From: Paramecium sonneborni
Lineage: Eukaryota; Ciliophora; Oligohymenophorea; Peniculida; Parameciidae
Reading direction: 5' to 3'
Assembly (NCBI GenBank): GCA_905182985.1
Contig: CAJJDN010000140.1
Coordinates: 261,108 to 325,107, forward strand
DNA length: 64,000 nucleotides
Shown here: one piece after another, positions 38,722 to 51,700 of the stretch
Numbering within the stretch: position 1 is the stretch's first letter
Layout: each line of letters starts with the position of its first letter
Program-made: the position numbers and the translations under genes
The notes under the pieces: generated by a model
Told to the model about the DNA's origin: nothing
Seen by the model: only the letters and a program-made list of their open reading frames with translations
The model's database searches: none

Positions 38722-40258
38722 AGAAATTTATGTATAAATACAAATGTAAGATCCAGATAAATGAAATATTTAGACTTAATCTTAGATTTTTTATAATTTG
38801 TTTATAATAACTAATAAATATTCAGTTATTTTATTAAATACCAATGATATAGGAGAAACTACTTCATTAAAAATATATACTAATTTTCATATATATTAAG
38901 TATAAATATAAATCTACTTAGTCAAAATATTATTTGTTGATTAATTATCCTTTCTTGAATATAAAATAATATTATTTATACATATATATTGAAATAATAA
39001 TATTGTGCTTTATTTGATAATTAAACTTTGGTAGATTTTTATTTGGAAGTGAACAATTAGATTTAAATCTAAAGATTGTACTTCTGGAATTATTATCATC
39101 AAAAGATACAAATGATTTTAGCAGCAATTGGTTTACTATTTTTTTTTAATAGGATTCTAATGTATTTACAAAAAATATTATAATAACGGTGTAAAGAAAC
39201 AAAAAAATAGTACTTAGTAACCTATATTAGTAAAACTCAAAACTAAATAATCTATTTGGATGGTCAACACATACTCCCATCTATCTTTTCATCTAAATTT
39301 ATTAAATATTTAATATTTATTAATTTCAAATTATAAGAGCATTCATTAAATAGAATACTTACTTCATCGCTAGATAGTAGAGTTGCCATGAATGCTTGCT
39401 TTTGTTAACATTATAAATTACTATTGTTTCTTAATTTAAAATTTCAAATAGTGAAGAATTCAAGAAATTAGAAAATTATACTCTCTATAAATTATTTGAA
39501 ATAGTTTTTGCTTTTAATATTAGAGATTCTTATTAATCTAATGAATATCATTAATTTAAAATCCTATCATTAATTTACTTAAATTTAAATCAGCTTAATA
39601 TTATGGCGATATTATATTATAGAAGTATGGCTACTTTATAATTCATTTAAATATTATTTATGCCATTTCATTTTTGTTTAAGACTTATCTTTATAGAAGA
39701 TGATTGTAAAAGCAATATGATAATAAGTACGGTTTGGAAAATCTTGTATTTTTTCATAATTTTTAGAGTAGAAAATGTGCAAATATGCATATAGTACAAT
39801 TCTTGAGAGATGTAGAGAAAAGTTAACAGTTTTGGTTAAACTACCAGGAATTCGAATTGGATAGGATAACCTATAAGGTTAACTTAAGTTAAAAAAAGTT
39901 ATAAATCTGGTAGATCATTTAGATATCATTGTTATAATTTTTCTAATTTAAATAACTTATATAAAGATTTAAAAAATAAATAGAACTATTATATTATGAT
40001 AAAATTAGTTAAAGAGTTAATAAATTTATGAATTCTGATTATTTAAATATTCAGTCACTTTATTCAGTTGTACTTTCTCCAAATCCATAATTTATGTTAA
40101 AAAGTAACTTGAATAAGCTTATGATTCCATTGTCTATTATTATATATCAAAAAAAGTAATCCAAACTACAAAAATATTTGCATTATCATTATTATATAGA
40201 GATGTTATATCATCACTTGCTACTTTTGTGAGTATCTTCTACAAATTTTTGTTCTTCT
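38722..40258. other. gene-poor stretch, nothing recognised
   Basis: Readings on the plus strand around 39600-40000 are mildly hydrophobic and broken by TGA. No family motif, RNA gene or repeat is supported. Confidence 0.4.
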
Positions 40259-40579
40259 TCAGTATTTATCTATAAATTCTGAGAAATTAAAATAACTTTT
40301 TATATAAATTTGAATTAACATAAAATATGAATATTATTTAATAAAATATAAAGAGTCTTCTTGATATTTTTATTAAATAAAATTATAAATTAATTAACTA
40401 AATTAATTTACTGACTAATTTTCTAAATCCTAAATTTAATTGTATTATATTTCTGTTTTTTTATTTAAATTTTTTGATTTAAAATCAGAATAAAAAAATT
40501 GATTTTGTTTCAATCTATATAATTTCAATTATTGAAACTCATTCAATTGAGAAAGACTTATTTGTTTAATTTTTTTCAT
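40259..40579 (-). CDS. short hypothetical protein
   Basis: A TGA-free frame of 106 residues starts at ATG 40579: MKKIKQISLSQLNEFQQLK, a Gln/Lys-rich helix, then QKYQEDSLYFIKQYSYFML and an aromatic C-terminus (YFNFSEFIDKY). A neighbouring frame stays open a further 46 bp and reads INTEEEQKFVEDTHKSSK before its own TGA at 40213, so a missed splice site could give a longer product. No family recognised; composition is compatible with coding but not decisive. Confidence 0.35.
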
Positions 40580-41219
40580 ATAATCATTAATGACCTCAGG
40601 TGAAAGTTCAGGCTATAAACATTAATTTTTTTTTTTTTTAATAAATTCCTATTAATTAATATTAATAAAGGCTGATAGAAGCCTATTTTTGACATCAAAC
40701 TGAAAGAAAATTAGAGACTTCCAAAAAATAAAGATATTATATTTGCCAATAAAATTAATGTATGCAAAAAATATTTGCATAAAAGAAGTAAATACATAAA
40801 ATAATAAGGTGAGAAAGATACGTTACCTTTACCAAAATTGTTATTCAACATCAAATTCATAATTTATTAATTGAAAAAATCGTGTAAATTTAATAAAATA
40901 GTACATTCTTAGAAAAATATTATAAACACATTAGACTTTGATTCTTATAAATAATAACTAATAAAAAGATATACTTATAAATAAATTTCTAAATGGAGAT
41001 TTTTGCAATTTAAAATAAATTTATTTTTACATTATTAATAAGTTCAATGAGAGTACAATACAGCAGAGTTTAATATCCTAAAAATACCTAAGATGATTAA
41101 AAGAAAAGCCTTTTGATCAAGCCTCTTTATCTTAAAAAGCTTTTTTTTATTTATATCTATTTAGATTCATGAAAAATATATCTATAGATTTAATTTCAAT
41201 AAAAATTATTTAATTATTA
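40580..41219. other. intergenic, nothing recognised
   Basis: A stretch of about 640 bp between the short hypothetical gene and the GTPase-WD40 gene (both minus), so it holds the 3' end of the latter and the 5' region of the former. No motif is supported. Confidence 0.35.
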
Positions 41220-43508
41220 TCACTAATTATTATTATATATCAATTCATAAATTCTAAATCTTAATAAAGGATACCAAATCCAAACAACAAAGTATTTTCC
41301 ATCATTTGTAATATTAAAAAAAGAAACTTCCTTCTAGCATTCTAAAGGTTAGCAAACTTATTAAAATTTATCATCATCCAAATTGTTTTTGAAAAAATAA
41401 AATTATTTATGATGTTTTATTACTATTAATTAAGTTGGAATATTAAAAATAATTTAAAATTCTTATGGTTTCTAATCATGATTTTAATCTTCAAAACCAA
41501 ATATTGACTACCTTTGATATTGATCTTTTATTAATTTATAAACTTCTACTTATCTTTAAGATGTTTTACAAATAATTTAATTATCCATAAGGAACCTAGC
41601 ACCTCTATTAATTTCTTAAATCGATAAAAGAATGATATTTTTGAATTGCCATTTTAATTATTAATTCTTTTCCCATAAAATAACTTATTAGTCTTCACCC
41701 CAAGATATTAATTATTATTAAGATTAACTTAAACTTATTGATAATACTGATTGTTAATGTTTTTCAAGAGACTGAACAAATTTAATTGAATTTTAATCAT
41801 ATGAAATTCTCCAGATTTTAATTGTCTTATCAACACTACAAGATATCAATTCATTCTCTTATTAGTTTAAAATTAATTGGATAACCCAATTAGAATGTGT
41901 TTTGTTTGCTTTACTACTCTCCCATTTATTAGAAGAAAACCAACCCTATTTTTCCTTCCAGCTTCTAATTGTATGATCCTCACCTCCAGAGAAAAACCAA
42001 TTATATCTTTTACTAAAAACAATAGTTTTTACTAGTTTTTCATGACCATCCAAAATTATATTTTTATTTAACAATTATCCTTATTAAAAATTCCATATTT
42101 TAATGTTGTTGTTTAAACTACCTACCATAATCGATTGATTATGATTGAATGCTAATGCATGACACCATTCATTTTATTTAACTTCTTAAACTAACTTGTA
42201 TTATAAGCAGTTATATATTTTAGTATCTACATAATCAGTTTTTATATCTAAATTCAATCTCTTAAAATAAACACAAGATGAATGTAATCTTAAAGTATTT
42301 TAAGCATTAATCAAATGCTCATACAATAATTATTTTGTAAGTTAGATTTTTTTTTCATAAGACTAGTTAATCGTTTAAAAAACATTTTTAAATTCATCAA
42401 TCTATTTAGTTCTTATTTCTTCAACAGATTTATTTAATTAATCTATTTCATCAAAAAAATTGTAAGAGCATTATTTGAATTCAAACTATTATATTTCTTC
42501 CATCCAAATGGTGACTTAACTTATCATTTAATCCATTGTTTATAAAATTTAATTTTTATTTTATTTAATTTCTCCAAGATAATTATTTAAAATATTAAGT
42601 ATTTTTGAGGTAGAATCAGAAATTATATCAAGGAAATTATTTTTCCGTTCTTCTATTGTTTGAATTGCTTCATCTATATTAATACCATTAAATCGGCCTC
42701 TTATATCATTTATGCATTGTGAACATATTAGCCTTTAAACTCCTTTAAGATTATCATCAAGTATTACAATAATTGGTGGGCTATCATGCTAATTATAACA
42801 TTGAAATAACTCAATTTTTTCTTACATATTGCATTTTAATTATGTTTTTATAATTGTGCTTTCAGATGATTTTATATTAGGAAAATCATCGCTTATATTA
42901 ATTTTCTATTAAATTTTGTTCATCATCATATTTTACTTTTATCTTAATAATATTGTTGCAATATCTAAAAATGTTTCATTAATAATTTAATTGTCCCTGG
43001 CAGATATCTTATATAATTATTTAATTTTATTCTATATGCACCACTATTCAACAAGATAACTCTTGATTATTTCATTATTTTCTTCAAAATCATTTTAAAT
43101 CACAAAAATTGGAAAGTTTTCTGGATCTACTATGTTGCTTAATTTCAAAAACAAATTTTTCCAATAATCTAAAGTTTTTATAGGCTCCCTATCCTAATCA
43201 TTATAGACAATGATACAGCAATCCTTTTTAACATAATTAGCACTAATCTAATATTTTTCATGACCTGGCCCATTCCAAAACTAAATTTAACTTAGATTTT
43301 TACTTAAAGAGTGATAATTTGATTATTAATGTTTACATTCTTTTCTCTCATATCTATTCCTATTTCTATTCCTGTGTTGTTAATATTAGAATCTAAATAT
43401 TGTTATATTATAGCTGTTTTGCCAACGCTGAATAAATATAATTAAATAAAATTACTAAGTAGAACCAATGACAAGTATTTTAAAAGTTAAATATGACTAA
43501 GTTGACAT
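41220..43508 (-). CDS. Rab-like GTPase fused to a zinc-motif/coiled-coil/WD40 protein
   Basis: One frame of 745 residues after two introns (43428-43455, 28 nt; 43281-43303, 23 nt). Residues 1-200 are Rab-like: KILVIGSTYVGKTA (P-loop, split by the first intron), IEIGIDMREKNVNI (switch/interswitch), FWNGPGHEKYQISANYVKK (switch II) and CCIIVYNDQDREPIKTLDYW. The base-binding region is IFVIQNDFEE and the SAK-like loop is YKISARDNQ. DxxG is changed to NGPG and NKxD to NDFE, so GTP hydrolysis or binding may be impaired. There is no TGA after the GTPase; the frame passes through Met211 into LFQCYNQHDSPP ... RLICSQCI, a helical region, and WD40 blades (HALAFNHNQSIMVGSLNNN, LVKTIVFSKRYNWFFSGGED, LISCSVDKTIKIWRIS). 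The stop is TGA 41220-41222. Two separate genes are the alternative, but the first would then lack a stop codon. Confidence 0.75.
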
Positions 43509-45784
43509 TAAAATTTTATATTAATATTATTGAATATGTGTATAATAATTTCTTGATTCAATTTGAATTTTAAAGTTTAAATTTTGCATCCTAAATTATT
43601 GAAATTATTTTCAGCAATTATACCATTGATTAATGTACAATAAATTCAATTTCATAAGATGTCTATTAGATGCATATTATTATTCTGAAATTTTATATTG
43701 TATTAAATTTAAGAAATCTATAACTTAATTTAATTTATATTACGAAATCTTAAATTTCTGTTTTACATTATCATCAAGAGTAATAATTTTTTATTCAAAA
43801 AGAACTATCTGTTTAACTTAGATTGTTGAACTCGCTTCTTAGTCTTTACATTACATTTTATGAAATATACAATTAAATTATGTAATTCAAAAGCAAATTA
43901 TAGATTAAAGGAACTAATAATGAGTGACTGATTTATTATTTCAGTTATGAATTTTGTTTATCTCCACTACATAAACATTTTTTGAGTTAATTAAGTTATA
44001 TAGTTTTTGAATAAGTTTTTTCTTGACTAGTTTTTGAACTTGATAATCTATAGATCACAATTAATTCCAATTTTAGAATTAACTTTCATTTTTCCTAATT
44101 ACAATAAGTATAATAAATAATATATGCGTTTCTGATTTAGAAATAAATTAATTTTTGCAATAATAAAATTAAAATTTACCCTAATAAATTAAATTGATTA
44201 GGTAATGAAGGGTTTTCTGGCATAAATAGAAAAGATTTTGACCTAAATAATCAAATTTGAATATTTGGATCTTTCATAAGAGTATTATTCAATTTTCATC
44301 TTTCAATTAAATACAGCTTGCTTAACTAAATAGTCTTCTCCTGTGATTTCTAAATCTTTTTAGAATAATGAATAAGGCAGTAATGTATGAGGCATTTTGA
44401 GATGTATTGTATTTTATTTCACTTTTATGCTGTCTACTTATCTATCTAGTCAATAAATTGGCATTGTTTATCTTTTCTTTACTTCCTCATATTTTAATCC
44501 TTTATCTTATGATTGAATTAGTTTACTATTGCAAAGAGATTGAATATTGGAATTTGTAATCTGTGAATGATGGTATAATAATATCAATATAAATCTACTA
44601 GGATAGCCATTATAATTTACCCTGTTTTTATACAAGCCTTTTTTATTAACCCTTACGGATTAAATCTTTTGAGCATATGAACTATGCAATAGAAATAATC
44701 ATAGTAAAATGAAGACAAAAGTGACAAAAAGAACTAAACAAACAAAAAACATTATTAATACAATATAATTTAAGAATATTTTATATCTTAATTTAAAAAT
44801 AATAATTCTAAACTTCTATTGTTTCATAAATTGATTAAACTATTGAATTTCTAAAAAGAATTCTTGTCAAAGTTTAATTTCTCTTACCGGAAATCTAGAC
44901 ATATTCTTTGTAAAATAATTATAATTAAAAGTCCATATCATTTTTACTCCAAAACTGATTACTGAAATTATTGCAAAATTTGCGTTTGGAACCTAATGAT
45001 CAAAAATTTAATTTTTTTCGATTCAAATTATTAAAACTATTTATAACATAAACTATCTTGTCATCTATTGCATACCAATAATATTTGATATTCAAAACGT
45101 ACTTTGTTGTCTCCTAATTAAGTTATTTATTGATTATACTTGTAGTTTGAACATTTTAAATTGTTACCCTAAATTCAAATTTGAAATAAGCTTCAAGATG
45201 TTCAAGAATATTTTCAAAAACCCACACTAAATTTAAATTTAGATTAATTAATTTATTTAATTAATTTAATAAATCAATTTAATTTTATGCCCTATTATTC
45301 TATTCTATAGAAGGGCAATAATTTTCTCATGGTAATTTTTTGATATCAAATTTTTTGAAAAGTTATTCTTAAATATTATAGAATTTAACTACTTTTTTTT
45401 TAAATTCAGATAATTATATTATGTGAATACAAATAAATAACCAAAATAAATATTCAATAAAAAACCTTTTGTAATATTAAAAAATATATTTGTAAAGCAT
45501 CTTAATATTAATTCATTTTAAAATTAAATTTATCTTTATAAATTTTTCGATGAATTTAAAAATTATCTTGTCATCCTTATAAATCTTTTATATATATTTA
45601 TAAGTAACGATTTTTTAAAAAAATTATTGATAGTCTAATTTAGTTTATTAAATAGTAAAATTAAAACAATTACTTGAGAATTAAAAATAAGAAACCTTTT
45701 TTAAATCTATTTATTTTAAAATAATTGTAGTTATATTAAATTTTCAGAAAAATCTATATTAATATAATGATTATATGTTGTTCA
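43509..45784 (-). pseudogene. broken membrane-protein-like coding region
   Basis: Minus-strand pieces look coding but do not join cleanly: LNLVWVFENILEHLEAYFKF ... QETTKYVLNIKYYWYAIDDK (about 45000-45260), SVISFGVKMIWTFNYNYF (about 44940-44990), a basic helix then NYIVLIMFFVCLVLFVTFVF (about 44700-44770), and NASYITALFIILKRFR with LFMPENPSLPNQFNLLG (about 44190-44400). TGA codons interrupt between and inside them, some possibly within unrecognised introns (a 25-nt GTA...AAG candidate sits near 44865-44889). I read it as a decayed or incompletely resolved membrane protein. The parts 43509-44150 and 45350-45784 show nothing. Confidence 0.35.
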
Positions 45785-48700
45785 TCAAATTCCTTTTGTA
45801 AATGTAGATCCTAAATTAATTGATATCTGTTTAATTTTTGATGTTGGGCTTGAAATTGTATGGCTTTTTGAACTTAAATAATTAAACAATTACAATTGCC
45901 TTCCAAAATCGTTTGAATGCAACAATTATTACAATTTTTCAATATTTTTTTTAGCCTTTTCCTCTTTCTATCTTTAGCAAAATAATTTTTGATTCAAGAA
46001 CTTTGTGATTTTAGAGGAATGTTTTAAAGTCTTAAATATTAAGAGGAGAAATGATAAAATACTTAATCTGTATTTTTAATAATAAACTCTCAGAATATTA
46101 AAAATAAATGGATAACTCAACGCTATGCTGTCTAAAATGATAAAAATTTAAATGATTATTTAAATATTATTTTAGTCTTATTACTCACTAATATAATTAA
46201 TAGCCCCTAAAAATATAGCAATTTAACACAATTAACCACTTTAGATATCTAAGTTATTAAATTTTTTAAGTATATATGGGCTATAGTTATGAGCCAATAA
46301 TTAATATATTAATAAACAAAGTCCTAATAAGGTAGCTTTGAAAAATATGTCAGTTTCATAATAGATGAGAATAATAATTATGATAGTTTTCTTCCATAAT
46401 TTGATTATTTCCCAAAAATAATTTTTCCTTGTGTATTCATTAAATAAATATCCTATGTGTCTTCGAAATTGTATTTTATTATGTTATTCTCTATTGATGT
46501 ACAAAATGAAAAATAATGATAATGGTAGAATCAATCCAATTAATGAAGATCCAGGGATTACAAATACTTATATCCATTAAATATGATTTTATGAGCCATA
46601 AATTAAGGATACATCACCTTATATATAATTTAAATTAGATATCTTTCTGATAGCCAGAATTGAAAAAAACCTAATATGACAATAAAATTATTACTAATTA
46701 ATCAAAGATGCATAATTTTAGATATATAAATACAAAATTGTAATAGATATGACTCTGCTTTAAAACTTTGATTTTATAAATTTAAAAAATAGAAAATATC
46801 CAAAAAAGATAATGAAAATTTACGCTACCATTAATCCTAACATTACTAAAATTCTACTGTAAATTAATTCAATCTCTTATATTTCAAATAAAAAACATTC
46901 AAAATAATTAGCCATAAAATATGAAGTATCATTAGACTATTTTACAAAATTTAAAGAAAAAGTGAATTATATATTAAATGTAAAGATAAGAGAAAAAACC
47001 CACAAATAATTCAGATATAATTTAAGTAAAATACTTTAATGATCTAAAAATAAATTATATTTTACCTTAATTAAGCTTAAACAAAATTTCAGTGTGTTTT
47101 TATCTCAACTTCAATTATGCAAATAGTTTATTCGATTTTTCGATACTATTTATTGTCATTAGAGTGGAAATAATTGCCCTAACATAAATTTAAATTAAAT
47201 TTACCAAATTGAAATGATAAAGAAGGCTATTATCCTTTATGAAAATTATTAACACTTTTAGCAATCCATGTATTATTAGTTTTTAAAGAATTGTCCATCT
47301 CCTCTTATATTATATCTATCACATTCTTCACACAATCCTCCAATATGCCCCTTAAAACAAAGATCATTGCCTATATTCCATCCTCCTAAACAATGAATTG
47401 GATTTTTATAACATGATTCTACAAAGTCAGAAATTTAATTTGGCCTCCAAAAACCAGGCTTTAATTAAATTTTATTAGATGTTATAGAATCAAATTTATT
47501 TTTATCAAAAATAGAACATTTGGTAGTATTGTAAGTCACAGAATAAAATCCTTACTCAGATTAACATTTTTAACAACCAGAAAATATATAAAATTCCCCT
47601 AATTAACACAAGAAACTATTAATTCTCATTCTATAAGCTAAATTAACTTCCTCATTTTGAGTACTACAATAAATAATAATTTCTTAAATTTTATTATCTT
47701 ATTTATATGGATCAAAATTAAACTCGATAAAACTAAGGTTAAAGTTTTTTTATTCTTAATTAAAACCTATTGTTGATATATTATTAGATTCAATAACTTA
47801 TTACAATTAAATATCATAAATTTATTAATTAACATTGCAAGAAGAATTTAAGAAGTTTATTTGTTGTTCATCTCTACTATTTTTAAATAGAATTGATAAT
47901 TAAGATATATAAGACTAATATTGTTAAATCTTAGAATTATAAAGTTAGTAATTATAAATTTATTAACCACTTGGAATAAGTAGAACACTTGTGGATATAA
48001 TGCTATCTTAGGATATAATTTTAAAAGGCCTTAATTTTAAGATTTAATAGGTTCTATTTTCAATTATTTATTCTTGTGAATACATTTCCTTTCCATTAAT
48101 TTATAAAGATAACCTCATAGGTAATTCATTAATATTATTTGTAGATAATTTAGCAGTATTAAATAAAAGTATAGACTATATAAAATTATTTTAATTTAAT
48201 TTACTATTTCCACTTAAATATATCCCTCCAGCCTCTTTGGCTGAATTATAACAAATAATAGTAGATTAAATTGTAAATCTTTAAGAACCTTCTTCAAAGT
48301 AAAATCCACCTCCTTTATAAAAAGCATTATTATTAAGCACTTTTGAATTTGAAAAATTAACTTTTAAATTTTAAACTGAAATACCAACTCCTTATCTTCC
48401 ATTGTTAGCAATAAAATTAGAATAATCAATTAATAATTTATTATTAATTATTTAATCTGATTTCGCAAATATACAACCATAATTTTAGATATAATTGTTC
48501 ATACAATATAATTCTGAAATTAGGGCTCTTTTAAAATCACTTATTTCTAAATAAAGTAAGCCATTTTAACAATATGAACAATTGTTATTTAAAATGGAAT
48601 TTTAAGTGAAATAAATTGTAATTTCATTTGTAGCACAGTTTATTTTTATCAACGAACCATTTTTATTAGAATTTTACAAAAGAGCATCAAAAAAACTCTA

Positions 48701-51700
48701 TAAAAATTCAGCTTCAGGAATCTATTATACAAATATACTTTATAATTTACATTGAGTCAAATTCAAATTAATATGATTATAATTAAAATAAGTTAAAGTA
48801 GAATAAATTAATTTGAAATCATTAAAATTTTTTATCATATTTTTCTAAAGACAAACCTTTGATTATAAAATATTACTTTATTATATGTCAATTAAATTCA
48901 AGGGATAAAAACTCAAAATATTAATAAATTAAGAATCTTTCAATAGAATTTATTTTGAATCTGTAATTTTTATTATAGTTGATAAAACAATTCCCTCTAT
49001 TTGAATTTTAATTAAAGTTAATTAACATCCTTAGAAATTCATAATTGCGTTATTGGTAATCATTCTTTACATTTCAATTAGACTAAGTTTTCCAAGAGTT
49101 TAAAGGAAAGATATTAGAGCTTACTCAGTTTAAATAATCCTAAAATTTTCTATTTTTACTATATTTAACTAAACATTTTAAAAGTCAGATTCAAAATTAA
49201 TTATTTAATTGATTAAAGAAAAGCAATTTAGAGCAAATATATCATTTAATTGGACATAATTATAATTTGATGATGAATATATTGTGAATATAGATGATGA
49301 AAGTTTGTTTAAAACATCTGTTAAAGTAATATTTTTAACATATAATGATAATAAACTTTTTTTAGCATTAATTGTAATGGCTCCATCATTTTAAGATTTT
49401 GATATTAAGGAATTATATGCATGAGTGATATTACAATTAGAAATAATTACTATACCATCACCCTATAAATTTATTTTAAATACTTGGCTACTTTATGTCT
49501 ATAAAAAACTAAAAACACCATTATGAAAAGTAAATTTTGTAACTGCTGATGATAAAACCCCTCCTACATTTTCAAAATTAAATGTTTTAGAAATAATATA
49601 AGATATTTCATTTTAATTATAATCTCCCTCTAATTCAATTTCATAATATTTAATCCAAAATTCTTTACCAATATAATTATGATTTTCAACTTTAAAATTT
49701 TGTACAAATATTTCATTTGAAATTAAATATATATATGAAGATGAGGAATTTGTTAAAGAATTTGAAGTGCAAATAATATTTTTTAACTTAATTAGGCTTA
49801 ATCCTGAATCAGCATACAAAAGACTTGCAAAAGATTCAGATGGGTCTTTTTCATATTAATGAAAAATATTCTCTTGAAAATTTAAATTTTCTATTTCAAT
49901 AGTTTATGGTTTTTCAGAATAAAATTCTAATAAAGAAAAAATAATCCCTTTATGTTATTTTATTAGAATATTTCCTTTCACTATCATATCTTTAATAATA
50001 ATATATTCATTCTTAGTCATCAGAAACAAAGGATTTGATTAAATCGAAATAATTGACTAATCAATACTAAATGAATTTAATATTTAAATTTAAAATAAGG
50101 TAATGTTTTTAAATCCAGAAACTTAAAGCAATTATGAATGAGAAATACAATTTTTGAAACAATCAGATGATATTCCAACTTTATATTCCTGAAATAAATT
50201 CTCATAAATGACATTTTCAATTCTTATATAAGGAATAGCTAATAATGATATAAATCGATAATTTGTAGTACTTGTTATAAATATATTTTACATAGTTAAA
50301 TTAAAACAATTAACTTCTATAAGATATTATTCTTAAGAACAGGAGATACTATTTTCATCAAAATAAAAGTTTTATAATAAAAAGTTCACTTTTGAAGATG
50401 ATTGTTTTTATTCAGTAATAAATATTGAAAAGTTTTTTATAGTATTTTCATAAATCTCTAGATAATTAATTTCAATTTCTTAATTAAAAAAGATTGATGA
50501 GATCTATGATATAAATTAAAAAGAAATAAATTCGTTTTTCTCCATATAAATTTCATTACAATACAAGTTATAATTTAGTATTATTAATTTTGAATTTATC
50601 ATCATATTTTGAATCATTTAAACAAAATTGATAGATATGGTAGTTTTATCAATAGAATTTATTAAGATTGAATTATGAAATATAGAGTTTGTTATTAATA
50701 CTTCATTAAATATTAATTTTGAATTAACATTTTAATTAATTAAATTTGTAATTGATGAATTGTAAAATTGACAAGAATTTATGGCAAAATTTTTGATTAT
50801 AATTTTTCTTCTAGTGCTTTAAAATTAAAATAATGTAGAATTAGTTAATATACAATTCTAAAGTTAAAAATTTGTAATAATGATGTCATCCCCCTGATCA
50901 GTGCAGGTAATATTAAAAAACACTGAATTTGAAATGCTTAAGTCAAAAATTTCTAAATTTTATATATAAAAGTTTAGATATTTCTCTGCTTAAATAGATA
51001 TTGATGATGGTGAATCTAAAATGGAATAAAATTTAGTATCAAGAATTTTTAAATCAATTGATTAATCTCTATTCGTAAAAGTCAAAGCCAGCTATTCTTT
51101 TATTTAAAATATAAGTTGGCTCAGTATGATTTAATCAAATTATAAAATTTACAATCTATATTCTTTGTATAATAATATGGGATTTGGAGTGCCCTAAATC
51201 TTCAATCTTGTTAATTACATAGAAAAGATTTTTTGTTTAAAATTATTCTGAATTGTGTAATCAGGATTTAATATAACGCAATTTTCCTGTAGTTAAAGTA
51301 TTTCAGTAAATTACTAAAGACCAATTTCATTAAAATATTAATAGTTATATTATTTTTCTATAAATATATTGATATAATTCAAGTCATTACATGATAATTT
51401 TTCCTAAATAAATATAAATTTAAATACATAAATCTATTCGAAATTATAGCTACAATCATTCTAATAACAATATTTAGCAATTTTTAATTCTGCATCTAAT
51501 TCAACTTATGATTAAGGGATTTTTTATATGCATCTATTTGTGTAAATTAAATTTTCAGTTGTTATTTAAAAATATGGGTTTATTTCCTAGATAAATTATA
51601 TTTTTTTACATTTATTTCATTTAATGGTCTATTTTCACAAAGTTAACATAATGAAGGACATTAAATGCATTTTCCATCAACTTGAGATCTAATAGGATCT

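Noticed and set aside
39830..39900. Possible tRNA around a GAATTCGAATT motif
   Set aside because: No acceptor or anticodon stem could be formed; the TTCGA word alone is not evidence. No other tRNA or rRNA was recognised.
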